In this document: piece after piece, positions 47,069-58,054 of the stretch
Layout: each line of letters opens with the position of its first letter
Numbering within the stretch: position 1 is the stretch's first letter
Assembly (NCBI GenBank): GCA_014904845.1
Contig: MU119314.1
Location: 62,001 to 126,000, forward strand
DNA from: Acephala macrosclerotiorum
Lineage: Eukaryota > Ascomycota > Leotiomycetes > Helotiales > Mollisiaceae
Reading direction: 5' to 3'
DNA: 64,000 nucleotides
Translations under genes and position numbers: made by a program
Notes under the pieces: model-generated
The model's database searches: none
What the model was told of the DNA's origin: nothing
What the model saw: only the letters and a program-made list of their open reading frames with translations

Positions 47069-48013
47069 ATGTTTATACGTTCAGTGCCCACATTCTTTGA
47101 ATCAAGATGCACATATTCACGTTTTAGATTTCAAGATGGCGATCAAAAGCCTCAAGATCATCTTCCTGTTCCTGGCAGCAACACATCTCTCGGGCCAAAG
47201 CCACTCAACCTCTTCTCCACCACTTCCCCTGAAACCATCACGAGGCTTACATTACAACCGCTAATAACCTCTTTCCCAGCCTTAACGCAAACACCCTTCA
47301 CCTCATCCACCTCCACCTCTCCCCCTTCGTTCGCAACCCAAACCTCTCCCTCCGGTCGAAAGATCTACTACAAAACCCCCCTTTCCGGCTGCAACATCGA
47401 AAGTTCTCCGTCTCCAAGTCTCACAGATAGGATTTTCAAGTCAGTCCAGAATACGACAGCAGGTGTATTTGGTTGCCAGAGTCAATGCCGATTCACAACA
47501 GCATGTCAATCTTATTCTTTCAATACTTCCTCTTCAAGCTCAAATTGTCTGATGTACATGGTGGATACAAGTGGTGTAATAAAAAGAAAGGAGGGAGAGA
47601 AGGGGAGCGAGGTGTACTTTTCGATGAAGTTCCCGGGGGATGAGAGTGATTTCTGCTACGATGATATACCGATTACCCCCGCTTCAGAAAAATCATGGCT
47701 GCATCCTTATCCTGCGAAAAGAGCGAGGGTGACGGGAGTTTTGGTGCCAAGACCGACGGCGGGGTTGTATATCAAAAACGCTACTGATTGCAATATCCTA
47801 GGCTCACTTGGAGCTGGGGCGAGGAGTGTTGATTTTAGTACTGTTCCGATGACACAGAATTCTATCATTGATTGTCAGGCTCTTTGTCTGCGGACGAGTA
47901 GCTGCTTTTCTTATTCTTGGCAGACGACGGGTGATGCAGAGTGTAAGTGTACACTGTACAGTATGTGGATGGGGAAGACCGCTTTCCCTTCTGGCGACTG
48001 CCATCATCCATGA
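47069..48013 (+). CDS. Protein with two PAN/apple-like Cys modules; signal peptide out of frame
   Basis: The main frame runs from 47069 (ATG) to 48013, up to 314 residues. Two Cys-rich modules resemble PAN/apple domains: about 110-180 (C...FGCQSQCRFTTACQSYSF...C) and about 245-310 (CNILGS...CQALCLRTSSCFSYSW...C). Such modules bind carbohydrate or protein outside cells. A good signal peptide (MAIKSLKIIFLFLAATHLS) starts at 47136 but in another frame, and no GT-AG intron fits between the two. Either a small indel has detached the signal peptide, or the upstream ATG is used and the protein is not classically secreted. Close to a normal gene but possibly damaged. Confidence 0.6.
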   Translation: MFIRSVPTFFESRCTYSRFRFQDGDQKPQDHLPVPGSNTSLGPKPLNLFSTTSPETITRLTLQPLITSFPALTQTPFTSSTSTSPPSFATQTSPSGRKIYYKTPLSGCNIESSPSPSLTDRIFKSVQNTTAGVFGCQSQCRFTTACQSYSFNTSSSSSNCLMYMVDTSGVIKRKEGEKGSEVYFSMKFPGDESDFCYDDIPITPASEKSWLHPYPAKRARVTGVLVPRPTAGLYIKNATDCNILGSLGAGARSVDFSTVPMTQNSIIDCQALCLRTSSCFSYSWQTTGDAECKCTLYSMWMGKTAFPSGDCHHP

Positions 48014-48258
48014 AGTTATCACCACATGAAAGCTAGAGGTCTAGCTCGCAGACATTTTGATCGTAGTTGAGTCAATCGAGAGTGTTCTTGGATTTGGTTA
48101 ATGAAGGAAGCTTCTTTGTTCAACCCATGCTCGGCCATCCGCAAAACAAGGATCCCACCTCCGCTTTGTCTCCACCCCGCAATCAATCCCCCTCCCTCTC
48201 GCCAACCACCCTTCTCCAACATCGCCTCAAAATCCAGTCATCTCCTCTAGCGCCTACC

Positions 48259-48519
48259 ATGTGCAACAAAGTCCCCCAAACCTGGCAAAACTGCCCTTGC
48301 ATCGATCTTCGCTGGTACAGAATCGAATACTGCGACCGAGCTCGCACAGCAGGCATTTTATGCTTGTTCTTTGTTCTCGACATGATTGGTGATCTTCCGA
48401 CTGATGGGATGTGTAAAGAATGTCTTATCAGGCCAAAGACGAGGAGAGGAGGCTTAGCGAGGGGTAGGGGGGCGGAGGGGATAAGTGGGAGGGTGGGATT
48501 GGGCGGCGGTCAGGAGTGA
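48259..48519 (+). CDS. Small Cys-containing protein with Arg/Gly-rich tail
   Basis: An 86-codon frame starting MCNKVPQTWQNCPC, with seven Cys in the first 57 residues and a GDLPTDGMCKEC motif, then an Arg/Gly-rich tail. Short fungal proteins starting MC with scattered Cys pairs are common and uncharacterised. Coding is inferred from the Cys pattern; no function assigned. Confidence 0.45.
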   Translation: MCNKVPQTWQNCPCIDLRWYRIEYCDRARTAGILCLFFVLDMIGDLPTDGMCKECLIRPKTRRGGLARGRGAEGISGRVGLGGGQE

Positions 48520-48990
48520 GGGAAATGAAGACGTGCGAGAAACGAAGTCTTTCAAGCGTGCGAATACGCTCTTGTCCTGAATAAAAGGGACCGTGTGAGA
48601 GTCTCAATCAGAATTTAATTAGATGAATGGTCACGACTCGGCCGCTACCACGTCCAAGTAGATGCCGCAACAACAGCGAGAACTCCAGAATCTGTGTTTC
48701 TACATTCTCATGGCCCCAATGACTACGGAAAGCAAGGTGCTGCAAGCAAGGGCAAGTTTCTTCTCAATGACTTCAGAGAATAGACATTTCCAATGAAATT
48801 GAACAACAGGGCGTTTATGATTCACAAATCTTGCATTCAGAAGAATGCCAAGAGAAAATCAACAATCTCCAACTCGAACGCCAACAGCACCCCATCAAAC
48901 AGGGCATCAGCACAACCAAGTTCCTAAAATATCCAAGAATCCAATACTTTATTCCTCATCCAGTCACTGCTCTTCATCAGTTCCTTCAAT
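48520..48990. other. Intergenic between two small Cys frames
   Basis: About 470 bp without a supported gene. Confidence 0.4.
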
Positions 48991-49137
48991 ATGTGTCGAG
49001 GTATCACAATACAATACACACTCTGCGGCCACACATTCTGGACAGCCTTTGACTCTAGCGAATGTATATACCAGAAGGCTACTTTGATACCGCGTTGGCA
49101 TTGTCTATTCCTAGTTGCTGCCAACAACAACAAGTAA
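48991..49137 (+). CDS. Very small Cys-containing frame
   Basis: A 48-codon frame starting MCRGITIQYTLCGHTFW. The pattern MC-x(8-9)-C-G-H is found in many short fungal proteins of unknown role. The final codon is followed by GTAATATGG, which could be a donor site, so the true protein may be longer. Weak support. Confidence 0.3.
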   Translation: MCRGITIQYTLCGHTFWTAFDSSECIYQKATLIPRWHCLFLVAANNNK

Positions 49138-49506
49138 TATGGAAGATGTGAAGAGTGTAGGATCGAGCATAGAAAACAGTATAAGGCGGAATACCAAAGG
49201 GAGAACCTTTGGTATGAGAGGCCGGGCCTGAGTAAGCCCCCCTGAGAAGCTTGGGTCTTGAGTTATGGAGGATATCGTTCTTTTTAAGGAGGAAATGAAA
49301 GACTGTTATGGAAGTTGGTGCCTTTAGGAGGGTTCCTAGCTCCCCGGCCTCGCTTAATTTACCCTGCTCCCTTTTCCATTAGTTCAATGCGGCAATGCAT
49401 TTTGTGACTTCCACATTCAGGAAAATGAAAGTAAATAATAGAATGGACTGCAAACGAAGCTCTTCTGTAGTCTATTTCACTTTTACCTCTTGATCCGATT
49501 CACACT
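49138..49506. other. Intergenic before the SDR stop
   Basis: About 370 bp containing the convergent 3' ends; nothing else seen. Confidence 0.4.
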
Positions 49507-50421
49507 CTAAGCACCAAGTCCCTTTCCACCATTAAAAGGCAGCACAGGCAACCAAGAAGTCTGCAACGCTTTCTTCTCCAAAATCTCGTCCTTATGCTGC
49601 TCCAACTCCTCCACGTCCCAGTTAACACTTACCATACTACCCTTCAAGAAGTCTGCTCGCGGCTGCGCAAGATACAGTGCCAGCATTCCCGTAAGCTCAA
49701 CATGATCCTTCGCAAACGGTCGGAAGAAATCGCTAACCATACCCGTCAACACGATTCCAGGCATAGAAGTGAAAACTCGAAGTGAAGGATACTCGAGCTG
49801 GAGGTGCTCATTCAATCGTTGTTCTGCGAGTTTGGCGATGTTGTAGGATGAGCCGCCGGCCCCGGTGAAGCCTGCTCGGCCTGAGGAAACGGTCAGGATA
49901 GTTCCTGTGGGCTCCTTTGGGTTGGGTTGCGATTGGATCCATTGGTATGTCATGTTGTATCCTCCCTTGAGATTGATCTCGAAAGTCTTCCACCAGTCGT
50001 CAGCGGGGGTCTCGCCGATGAGTCTATCTTCCAGACAGCCGGCATTGTTGAGCAGGAAGTCGACTGGTCGACCAAACGTCTTTTGGATCTGGGAGAAGAG
50101 GCTAGCAACCTCAGAGTTAGAAGTAATGTCCGCTTTGACGGCTAGAACTTTGGTTTTGGGGTACGAAGACTTGAGTTCGTTGGCTACTTTCTCGAGCGCT
50201 GGGAGACCGCGGGCTGTGATGATGATGCCCTCTGCGCCGGCTTGGGCCCAGACTTTTGCTGCTGCTGCGCCAATTCCTGAACTTCCACCTGTGATGAGGA
50301 TGATCTTTCCTGCTTGAGAGTTGGCGGGGTTGGTTGGGAGGATTGCTTCGTAGGGATCGCGACGAGGGGTTTTGGTTGCCATGAATGGCGTGGTGAATTG
50401 ATTTGGGTCGATGGAAGACAT
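49507..50421 (-). CDS. Short-chain dehydrogenase/reductase
   Basis: A single exon of 304 residues. The classical SDR pattern is complete: nucleotide-binding TGGSSGIG (44-51), NNAG (125-128), catalytic Ser near 180 (VSSG), and YNIAK (193-197). A roughly 38-residue N-terminal lead precedes the Rossmann fold, and the C-terminal part is typical of fungal oxidoreductases without a membrane segment. It should reduce or oxidise a carbonyl/alcohol using NAD(P)(H); substrate unknown. Start chosen at MSSIDPNQFTTPF; an internal ATG at residue 14 is possible. Confidence 0.92.
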   Translation of the reverse strand: MSSIDPNQFTTPFMATKTPRRDPYEAILPTNPANSQAGKIILITGGSSGIGAAAAKVWAQAGAEGIIITARGLPALEKVANELKSSYPKTKVLAVKADITSNSEVASLFSQIQKTFGRPVDFLLNNAGCLEDRLIGETPADDWWKTFEINLKGGYNMTYQWIQSQPNPKEPTGTILTVSSGRAGFTGAGGSSYNIAKLAEQRLNEHLQLEYPSLRVFTSMPGIVLTGMVSDFFRPFAKDHVELTGMLALYLAQPRADFLKGSMVSVNWDVEELEQHKDEILEKKALQTSWLPVLPFNGGKGLGA

Positions 50422-50940
50422 GTTGGTGTGGCTGAGGAATAGATACTACTTGGAAGAAGGACGTGTTCAACGTTGACCTTAGGTTTTGCAGAGTGAGAAG
50501 ATGATTGAGCGCAGCTGACAAGATATGGAACTGAAAAGATGATTGGTTGAATGATGAGAAGTATGAGAGATTATGGAAGAACGAGGGATGGCTCAATATA
50601 TAGATTATGAGCCTGGTTTATAGTTGCGAAACGCCTCGCAACACAATATAAGGGTGCAAGTACAGTCAATCTTGCAGAAAGCATCCTGTCATCAGCCGAG
50701 CTCGGATTATGCCTTGCTTTCTAAGCTGATCGCATTGGTCAGCGACTGCGGACTTCAGGGTTTTCCGATGCAAGGGCAGTCGAGATTGTCCCTTTTGAGC
50801 CTAGGTCCCATTCTCTGTTTCGATGTAACTGGATATAAGTCAGTATGCATCAACTCTAATCAGACGTAGTGGGTCGAGGTTGAAGGACGACTGGGAGGGT
50901 GCAGATCACGTGCGTGTCAATTCCGCCAATAGGCACAGAC
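50422..50940. promoter_or_regulatory. Upstream region of the SDR gene
   Basis: About 0.5 kb with no supported gene; contains the SDR promoter. No motif assigned. Confidence 0.4.
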
Positions 50941-51489
50941 CTACAGGCCCCATTAAAGTTAATGAGCACTGACCAGTGTTTAACTAGATAAGTAAAACAC
51001 CGCGATCTCGAACAGGTGATTGGTCTTGCCACCCCTTGGAGACGCGGCCACAATCACCTCAGAATTAACATTTAAAAGGCCCTGTGAGTAGTAGTTGTAG
51101 GTAACAGGACATTCTCTCATGTTAAGCTTAAGAGGTTGTAGTATTGAGGCTTGCTGTTGATTGATGTTTACTACCTACAGGTTGTTTTAAATGTTAATCG
51201 TGAGGTGATTGTGGCCGTGTTGCCAAGGGGTGGTAAGACCAATCATCTCTCCACGATTCACGGTATTTTGCTATATCTAGTTAAATACTGGCCTGTGCTT
51301 ACTACGTACAGGCCCTTTTAATTGTTAAAACGTCGCCACCCAGATTACCCAATTACAGGCCAAAAAAAGAAGATCTGGACAGGTGATTGGGCAGACCACT
51401 CGGAATTTCGACTGGATTTGGACGTATTTTCTCTCGCTTAGCAATTAAAAGGCCCTGTAGGTAGTATTAACATTTATTATGGCCTGTAG
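50941..51489. mobile_element. Composite inverted-repeat element
   Basis: The left end CTACAGGCCCCATTAAAG resembles the inverted right end, which reads CTACAGGCCATAATAAATG on the other strand. Inside, two arms (about 50962-51106 and 51160-51300) are inverted copies sharing GGTGATTGTGGCC and CTAGTTAAAC/CTAGATA stretches at about 85% similarity. A further partial copy (AATTAAAAGGCCCTGT) lies near 51444. No frame. Probably nested MITE copies or a foldback element; the target duplication is unclear. Confidence 0.6.
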
Positions 51490-52014
51490 AGAGTACGTTC
51501 CAGCCCGCCAGCCCTAGATATCATGCAGTACGGTGGTCGAAGAAATCTAAGCATGCATTTCCGCCGACGTGACGCGCTCCTCACTTCCTCCATCTCCAAC
51601 TTTAATTTCGAGAAACTCGACTCGTACGCTGGAATACTCTCAGAACCGTCTGCAACTTCGTCTCTGATGGCTACATATTGAATTACCCGAAGAATGATCG
51701 TCTGCTTCCTCTACCAGACCTTGAACATTTGCTTCACCTCATGCTACTTTGGTCATCTTCTTTTCAACTCCAACTTCGTCTTGTTCCCTTCTGCAAGCAT
51801 CTTTAAAGTCTCCCCATCTTAAACGATGATCGATTGGTATAGCAGATTCAGCAGTGTTGCCCTTGACAGCGTGTCGTGGCTGAGCATGCAGCCATGTCAC
51901 CACACGCAGCCTTACAGAACTTCTCTCAAATCTGATCTCTCTTATTATCAAAATTCTGGATTGTCATCACTTTTTTGAACCTCCCCATAAGCATCGCGTG
52001 AGCCTTCTTTTCCA
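51490..52014. other. Intergenic before the ULD pseudogene
   Basis: About 0.5 kb without a supported gene; likely the former promoter of the pseudogene. Confidence 0.4.
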
Positions 52015-53570
52015 ATGTCGTTTGGCTGGTCCGCGGGCGACATCGTCGCGGCATTGAAGTTGCCGCATCAGATTAGCAGCGCGGTTAAGGAGTCGGGCGG
52101 AGCCTCGTCTGACTTCTAAGATACACTTTCATTCCTCCAAACGCTCTCGCGTACTTTGCAACATCTGAATGCAGTCCAGGCTGCACATTTAGACTCAGAT
52201 ATCGCCGTCCATCTGCGAGGACAAAGTGACCACATTCGCGTACCGTTGAAGGGCTACCTTGACGACGTTGGACGAAGATTTAGCCCTGCGCTCGGTGGGA
52301 GTAGCCAAGGGAAAAGGGTATTTGCTGCTCCACGGATGATACAATGGACTCTTTCAGACTCGAAGAGGACTAAGGTGCTACAAGAACGGATAGCTGTTCC
52401 TATGACTGCTGTTGGTTTACTGCTCGGTCAACAGATCATGTGGGTGTCTAATGTAGAGTTCCATGTAATATATTGGTACTGATACTTCCCCAAGGCAAAC
52501 AACTCTGGCAATGCCTGAGAATATTCAAGATCGAATTTCTCACCTCATTGATACAGTCGTCGAAACTCAGATAATACCTTCGGCGAGACTCATTGAGGGT
52601 AAAATTGCGAATCTGTCGATGGTTTAGGCATCTTCTGCCGACATTATTTCACAAAATCTGCTAGAGGTAGGAAGAAGCACTGCAGGAGCGATACATAAAA
52701 AGGCCCTCGAGGGACGGGAGGCTATTGCAAGGATGGAAAGTCATCTCGAACGAATCCTTACGTCGCAAGGAGCATCTGCCAAGACGGACTTAGAGACGAA
52801 CACCAGTCTTCACGCAAAGCTCGAGCGCACACCAATCGCTCAGTCGACACCCACTGACACCATTGTTCGATGCACACAACGAGTAGGCCAAGAGAGTGGA
52901 AAAGCCATTCGGCTGCACGCTCTCGAGACTCGAGCCCAGTCGTCAAGTCTTCATAGCAAGTTAGACGAGATTGGTTCGATTCGCACCCTACAAGATTCAT
53001 TGCAGCCGCTTTCCGCGTCAAGGCTTAGTATATCTTCGGATTTGCCTAAGACTGAGGTTGAACGAGCTATTCAAGACATCCTTGATAGCATGTATTTGCT
53101 GCTATCAAGTCTCCAGAATTTGGTTCGCGTACTTGTGTAAGCCTCGGTTCTCTGCACATGATTCGTAGTTTCGTACTGGCAATAGCGGGATGTTGCTAGC
53201 ACCGTACCTGGTTTCCTTCTCTCGGATCAAAATCCCAGGCTTCCTACAGTATGGTGACTATTTCGTGTTTGAAGATGCAATTGGTCGAATCAAACGGCTC
53301 CCCTGTGCGCAGTTTCAGCATTGGCATGTAAGTAGTTCGTTCCATTTGATACTGTGCAAACAGTCATTGACACGATTGCAGATGTTTCACGGTTTCCTCA
53401 TTGATAGTTTTCAAGATGCCCCTAGTCTATCGTTTGTTCTTAATGAGAGATTCCGAGTCATGAATCAGTACAATGACTTCCCCATCGCCCGGGAAAGTTG
53501 GCGAGCTGTCATCCAACCTAAGTCTAAGTTTACAATGGCAATTATCTTGGACAGCGATGTTGTCATTTAA
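52015..53570 (+). pseudogene. Fungal ubiquitin-like-domain (ULD) protein gene, inactivated by C-to-T stops
   Basis: Starts MSFGWSAGDIVAALKLP, the standard beginning of a fungal family, and ends with a ULD-type domain (FEDAIGRIKRLPCAQFQHW, FVLNERFRVMNQYNDFPIARESW). Between them the frame is kept, with introns (about 52439-52493 and 53329-53381), but stops interrupt it: TAA at 52117 where the family has Gln (CAA), TAG at 52627 where CAG is expected, and TAA near 53138 with a TGA soon after. At least three are single C-to-T changes in CpA, the RIP signature. The gene is otherwise complete and barely AT-enriched, so inactivation looks recent or light. Confidence 0.75.
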
Positions 53571-53844
53571 GCAATAGACTATTTAGACGTGGCATATGCG
53601 ATTGGTCGGTTCGTAATGGTAAAGTGAGATCGTTCATTTCTTCACGTGCTGTAACGCCAGATGAAAGACAAAACTCAGCAATAAGTAAGGCTGGCATACA
53701 GGTTGTTGTTTTGCTCTGTAAGCTTTCCGCAACGAACGGTATAAGTTAGCTAAGTTCTCCTGTGCTCGCCGTGTTCCAGTTCAAACCCTAATAGGCATCG
53801 ACACCTACCAGTGGCTGCCTAGGTTATCAAACCAAGACCAACTC

Positions 53845-55319
53845 CTACTCCTCCACATCTCCAAGAAGCCAAGGGTCTTCTAATAGCTCAGAGGGCGGCG
53901 CTCTCGATTCTGGCGTCCACCTGACCATTTTGCGGACGAAGTCGAGGAAGTCTTTCTTATTGGACACCTCGAGATTCCTCCCGGAATCTTCCCAAGACAT
54001 TGATAGAATAGGATTCAGACACTTCCAGTTGCCTGTCGTATGCATATTAGGTTGGCGGATGCACATCCTTGGAATCACGTACTTACCTCTGTCATCGAAG
54101 TAGACGGAACTGCACTCGCTTTGCTGGAGGAACTCGAGGGGAGGAGGTCCCAAAAGACCAACTATATTAGCAAGGTGGAAGCGGTTCCCATACTTGCCAG
54201 TCTCGGGGTCAAGCCCATCGAACATGCGTCTGTTCTCAAACATATCCCAGACCTAGAAGCTCTCATTAGTTTCGTGCTATTAGCCACATGCAGGAAATCT
54301 CGCACCATGACTCCGACGTTCCATATATCCACAGCATAGCCCCAAGGCATCTCTAGAATGACTTCAGGAGCCCGGTAAGGATCCGGCTGGATGTCATGGC
54401 AGTGCTCGACCTGTCCGTTCCGAGCGAGGGAGAAGTCACACAGGATCGGGCGGCCAAACCTTGTTGGAATACCAAAGTTTGCGCTTTTGTAGAGATTGTA
54501 CCCATTGACACTTTTGTAGAGGCTCGATGCCGCGATTTCTTTTGTGTCCAGCTGTTCCACGATAGATGAATCGACCAAACCCAGCAAGATATTCTCTTCT
54601 TTTATATCTGGCACTCTGTCAATGTTTTCCAAAGCATAGTGAGAGGAGCGACCTGACCTGTGTGGATGATATGGCACTCGCTATGCAAAAAATCTAGTGC
54701 GAGCAGCAAATGGATCAAAATTTGCTTGAGCATTGCCTCGGGCGGTTTACGATCTGGGCGAGTATGCCGGAGGCTCAATATGTCGTTGGAAAGGACCTCG
54801 TGAACTAAACATTGATGGGGATTCCCTGCTCTGCTCGTGACAAAGAAGGAATCCTGAATGGTGCGGACATACATCTTGCCCGGATGGTCGGGGTTCCCCG
54901 CGGTGCTGAGATGTTTGTAGGTGGCAGTTTCGTTGTCAATCTCATCTTCTGCAACCAAATCGTGGGCGTAAATCTTCAGTGCGGCATATTTATTCGTGCT
55001 GGTATATCTGGTCAATGCTAGGCTCCACCTCACGCCATCTGAGTTTCACTCACGCCAGGTTACGACAACACCATATCGTGCTTGCTGATCCGAAGCCAAG
55101 TTTTGCCACGACCTTATACTTTTCATTGATGACTTCGCCCAACGTCATCGGGTAGAACTTTTCGAAACCCACCTCCCTCTCTTCTTCAAACGGAGTGGCC
55201 GAGGATGACATGGACCGCGATGTAACGCGGCCTGCGCGACATAAGGAGAATGAAAGAAGGCGAGATCTATCCAAGACTGGCGTTTGCAGCCGGAAGAATA
55301 TACGAGGACGAGAAAACAT
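53845..55319 (-). CDS. SRPK-like serine/threonine protein kinase
   Basis: Five exons (55319-55054, 54998-54658, 54607-54306, 54252-54087, 54032-53845) give 420 residues. Kinase motifs: [12 protein letters not shown] as glycine loop, AALKIY lysine, [12 protein letters not shown] (SRPK-type HTD in place of HRD, about 201-212), CDFSLAR in place of [11 protein letters not shown], and NVGVMVWDMFE across an intron. SRPK-family kinases phosphorylate SR-rich proteins; the usual spacer insert here is short. The N-terminal 40 residues are Arg/Ser-rich and lack acidic residues, perhaps a mitochondrial presequence, though this is weak. A transposon remnant begins 56 bp upstream of the ATG. Confidence 0.88.
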
Positions 55320-55374
55320 GGAAATCAAAGACCTCTAGTCTACAGGTAAGTAATGGCGAAGGTGGATGGCTAGG

Positions 55375-56149
55375 TATGGCAAGCTATATGGCCGAGGTAC
55401 GTTACTCCACCAAAGTCGCAAAATCGTAAAATCGCCAAATTTAATTATAATTACTATTCCTTTAATAGTAACGCTAATATAAAGTTAAAATAGATAAGAA
55501 GTAAATCAAAACATAAATTTGATATAGGCCTTTCATATGTGATCGCAAAATATTTACGGGGGAACGCGGTAGTAGTGGCTCTAGTAGTAGGCTCTTATAT
55601 TAAGAAGGAGATGGCTGCGGCTGCTAGGAAGGGCAGAGCTTCTGGAGGGAAGTAGGGCTAAGGCGTGCTGCAGGCTAAATAGGAGTATAAGATAAGAGGG
55701 GGCTTAGGAATCTAGGGGAGGGGAAATTAGGGGTAGATTTGTCATGTTACCATGCAACTCTCTACTTTTTAAACTCAAATATATCGCTATTCTAGGGACT
55801 GAGAGTAGCGCTACTAAAGATATTGTGGCTGCTTCTGGCAAAAAGTAAGTAGGACTTTAAAGGTATTAAATAGATGGATTACTAAAAGGGGAGGAATTAA
55901 AAGCCTGTAATATTAGGATAAACACACTATCTATTTTGCTTGCTATAATAAGCCTTTATTCTAGTAGCAACTTTTGGGACTACTTATCATATTCTTAAAG
56001 CCCTCTAAGCGCCGGGGGCATATAATAACACGTACAAAAAGCGTCGTTACAATACAATCGTAGTAATGCACAATATTATAGTGTTTTTACGATTTCGCGA
56101 TTGTGCGATTTTAATGGAGTGACGCACCTCGACCATATGGCTTGCTATA
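55375..56149. mobile_element. RIP-scarred inverted-repeat element upstream of the SRPK-like gene
   Basis: The left end TATGGCAAGCTATATGGCCG and the inverted right end TATAGCAAGCCATATGGTCG continue in parallel through CGAGGTACGTTACTCC and AAAATCG for about 60 bp. Differences between the arms are nearly all C/T or A/G transitions. The interior holds T-rich flanks and a Gly/Ala/Arg-like stretch broken by TAG/TAA codons near 55600-55700, possibly a trace of a transposase. Target duplication cannot be read confidently. Confidence 0.65.
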
Positions 56150-58054
56150 AGTGAGGATTGGCGCGAAATAATAGTGTTTCTCGGCCATACACGCCAAATC
56201 AGGCAGTACCAAAGACAGCCTCTCAGAAGCCGAAGATCAAGAATGAAGAGAACAACGAGTACAATGCCCCAAATATATCCGAAAGGAAATTGACTCATTC
56301 AAGCGCATCGTGTTACAAGTTTTAGTAGTGACGCACGATATAGCAATAGAGATTCCACAACGAAATCATCTCATGCGTATCCTTATGGATCTATATGGAG
56401 CCTCGTTGCCCCCCTTCACCTGCACAAATACGAACAGGTTCGTATCGCGTTCAAGGCTGCTTATTTCAGAAAAGAGTTTCAACGTTCAGGGAATTTATAC
56501 CCCTTCCCAATCAATTTTTCAGACGAAATTGCTCAAGATGCTGCAAAAGCCCTCTTGGTCGAACACAACCCCCTGTTTATAGATTGTGTGATCCCTAGAA
56601 AGAAGTAAGCACGAACAACCTTTGCCGCGTAATACAAGTTCTATAGCTAAGGCTCATTCAGACTTACAAACATTGTAGCAAAGTTGATGTGTACGCAAGA
56701 GAGGGTATGCAAAGGAACATGCAATACGGTAACGACGTTGGAACTCGAAGAAAGGGGGGCGGGAGTTTTCGAGTTTTTCTATGGTTTAACAGCTATCAAT
56801 ACCGATAACTATATCAGTCCCTTGATATGATGCATTGAGTCCGAAGTACAGCAATTGCAGCGCCAAAACCCCAGTTACCTCGTTACTACCACACATATGC
56901 CTTGGTACCTCTGAATGCTCTTCGTCTCGACAAAGAAGGGAACAACATCGGATACGATGGGAGGCAAAATTGGCAGTGCAATTTCACTGGGTCGAGAAGG
57001 ATGCTGCCATATTTGATGGCATGAAGTTTGCCCTGCCAAGTCGAAATTTGTTTCTTTCGGACAAAGTGAGGGAACGATGGGACCTTGTTGGAGTTTTGCC
57101 CCCAGAGAATAACCCAGGACAGCTTGTGTTATCCGTATCTACAGGAAATTCCATTGCATTCATTTCGGTCATGGAGAGCTTTCGAGGGGGGTTTGGAAAG
57201 AGCGGGTCCGCGTTTGAGGGCATTGCAGTGATGCATATTCCACGGAGGTGCAAAAGAAACAAGCTCGAGGTTTCTTCATCGGATCATTCTCACCGCTCCA
57301 TGTGGTCCACCTGGTTTCACGGTCGTAGGTCCCCCCCCGCCAATCTGCAGGTGTTGTCGTAACCACACCCCCCCCTCAGGTAGCTAGCTTGCCATCTATG
57401 CTAGGAGAAAGACACTTTCCCACTCCGCACCCCACCTCTGCTCTTCTAGGCGCCACCTTCTTCTGCCGCGCCGCCTTCCTCGCATGCTGGCTCCCGACCG
57501 ATGTGACCAAGTGTTCGCATACTACACAAATTGAACATGACATGGGTACGTCGAGCCACTACGACCATGCCACAATTATTCCAAGCTGCATAATGCGGCA
57601 AGTATTGTCCACTGGGCCATGACTCAACGATCTGGGTTTCAGTTCTGCCACGACATCCATCACGTGTGCTATCTTTCAGAACTTCTTTTCTGGCTTGAAG
57701 AGAAAAGCAACGCATATTCATTCTTTTGTACTAAAGTATCTGGTTCAAAGATCAAACGCAAGCTATGATAAGAGACTCGCTAACATTACAACAGACAAAC
57801 AGATTAGCCGTCAACCATAGCCCAAAAGCACCGAAGCAAAGATATCTGAAAACAATAAAGGGTATAAAACGCGCGCTGGGAAATACAAGATATGCGATCG
57901 TCAATTTACCCATCTTTCAATGTTCGTTCCTTCCAATATCATCCTCCTATTACCTCAAGCTGAATCCTCGCCTTCACGTGTGTTGAACCAATTTCGACAC
58001 TTAAACTTTATACCCCCCAATATTCTGGTCTGCAAACTAACCGGTGGCAGATGT
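56150..58054. other. 1.9-kb intergenic region, nothing supported
   Basis: Only short frames. A 175-codon open stretch at about 56835-57362 (+) lacks an ATG near its start and any recognisable feature. A C-run with a GC-skewed spot lies at 57330-57380. May hold decayed sequence. Confidence 0.45.

Noticed and set aside
56835..57362. 175-codon frame as a gene
   Set aside because: No ATG near its start, no splice continuation and no recognisable domain.
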